From: Deinococcus frigens DSM 12807
Lineage (GTDB): Bacteria; Deinococcota; Deinococci; Deinococcales; Deinococcaceae
Length of the DNA: 5,542 bases
Assembly: GCF_000701425.1 (NCBI RefSeq)
Contig: NZ_JNIW01000108.1
Span: 1 to 5,542, forward strand
Direction: 5' to 3'
Shown: positions 5,265-5,542 of the stretch, piece after piece
How positions within the stretch are numbered: position 1 is the first letter of the stretch
Layout of the letters: the number at the start of each line of letters is the position of its first letter
Made by a program: the position numbers and the translations under genes
The notes under the pieces: model-generated
Database searches by the model: none
What the model saw: the letters and a program-made list of their open reading frames with translations, nothing else
Told to the model about the DNA's origin: nothing

Positions 5265-5542
5265 TCAGGCCACCCCTACCGCGGCTATTGACCACGTCTG
5301 GAACGCTTGTCTCTGATTGCTTCGTCTGATCGAGGTAGAAACGCTGGTTCGGGCGTGATGGTGGATGTTCTCGATTCGGGCGTGCAACCTCAGAAATTCT
5401 TGCGCTCGTTTTTTTCGTTTGAATCCCTGTTGTTGTCGTTCCTGACGCCGTGTAGATCGGTGCGATTGCTCAATGACATTGTTGCAGCGAGCCGTGGAAA
5501 TCACTTGCTGATGGTCGACCCCATGCAGGCTGGGAAGGTCAC
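5265..5542 (-). CDS. IS6-family transposase, C-terminal fragment (5' end outside the window)
   Basis: The minus-strand frame is open from the window edge to TGA at 5265-5267 and gives 91 residues. It shows the IS6-type C-terminus: STARCNNVIEQSHR, where Glu (residue 24 of the fragment) is the third residue of the DDE triad, then RQERQQQGFKRKKRAQEFL and a His-rich helix. Many IS6 members have EQDH at this point. Here it is EQSH, which may be a lineage variant or a change. A GTG at 5504 is internal, because coding sequence (LPSLHGVDHQQ) continues upstream of it. IS6 elements move by replicative transposition that forms cointegrates and adjacent deletions. The element's terminal repeat should lie between about 5215 and 5265 but could not be identified from one end. 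Confidence 0.85.
   Translation of the reverse strand, partial: DLPSLHGVDHQQVISTARCNNVIEQSHRSTRRQERQQQGFKRKKRAQEFLRLHARIENIHHHARTSVSTSIRRSNQRQAFQTWSIAAVGVA

Overview
The window looks like a chromosomal or plasmid accessory segment of a GC-rich bacterium, most likely a Deinococcus. This rests on recognising the protein families (an intracellular-type GH13 alpha-glucosidase, an FHS-like sugar permease, and the particular IS4-family and IS6-family transposase tails). It is an inference from family resemblance, not a database match.

Layout. Positions 1-348 hold the C-terminal end of an IS4-family transposase (+), followed by a probable IS tip near 378. Next comes a same-strand sugar locus: an ArsR-family repressor (528-836), a GH13 alpha-glucosidase pseudogene (894-2536), and an MFS sugar permease (2533-3642) whose GTG start overlaps the glucosidase's original TGA by 4 bp. 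At 3656-4900 is a UvrD/Rep-like helicase that has lost its N-terminal ATP-binding part. On the minus strand there is a 5'-truncated HNH endonuclease (4956-5198, with readable frame up to about 5264). At the right edge is the C-terminal part of an IS6-family transposase (5265-5542, minus). The picture is an IS-bounded, decaying accessory island.

How the sugar genes worked together. The permease would import a sugar or oligosaccharide, the cytoplasmic alpha-glucosidase would hydrolyse it, and the ArsR-type protein would repress the locus. The best support for a regulatory link is a shared dyad of the form ATATnnGT-N12-ACnnATAT. It occurs once at the arsR start (502-529) and once in the glucosidase leader (853-880), with identical spacing.

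The most striking observation is layered damage in the glucosidase. An exact 50-bp tandem duplication (1451-1550) shifts the frame just before the catalytic nucleophile. The conserved NHD motif reads NHN. A TAG (2420-2422) removes the last 37 or so residues, and a second exact tandem duplication (15 bp, 2429-2458) lies just after it. The ArsR and permease frames remain intact. I did not find evidence for a wholly new biological system. The candidate operator pair and the stepwise decay of the glucosidase are the parts most worth checking.
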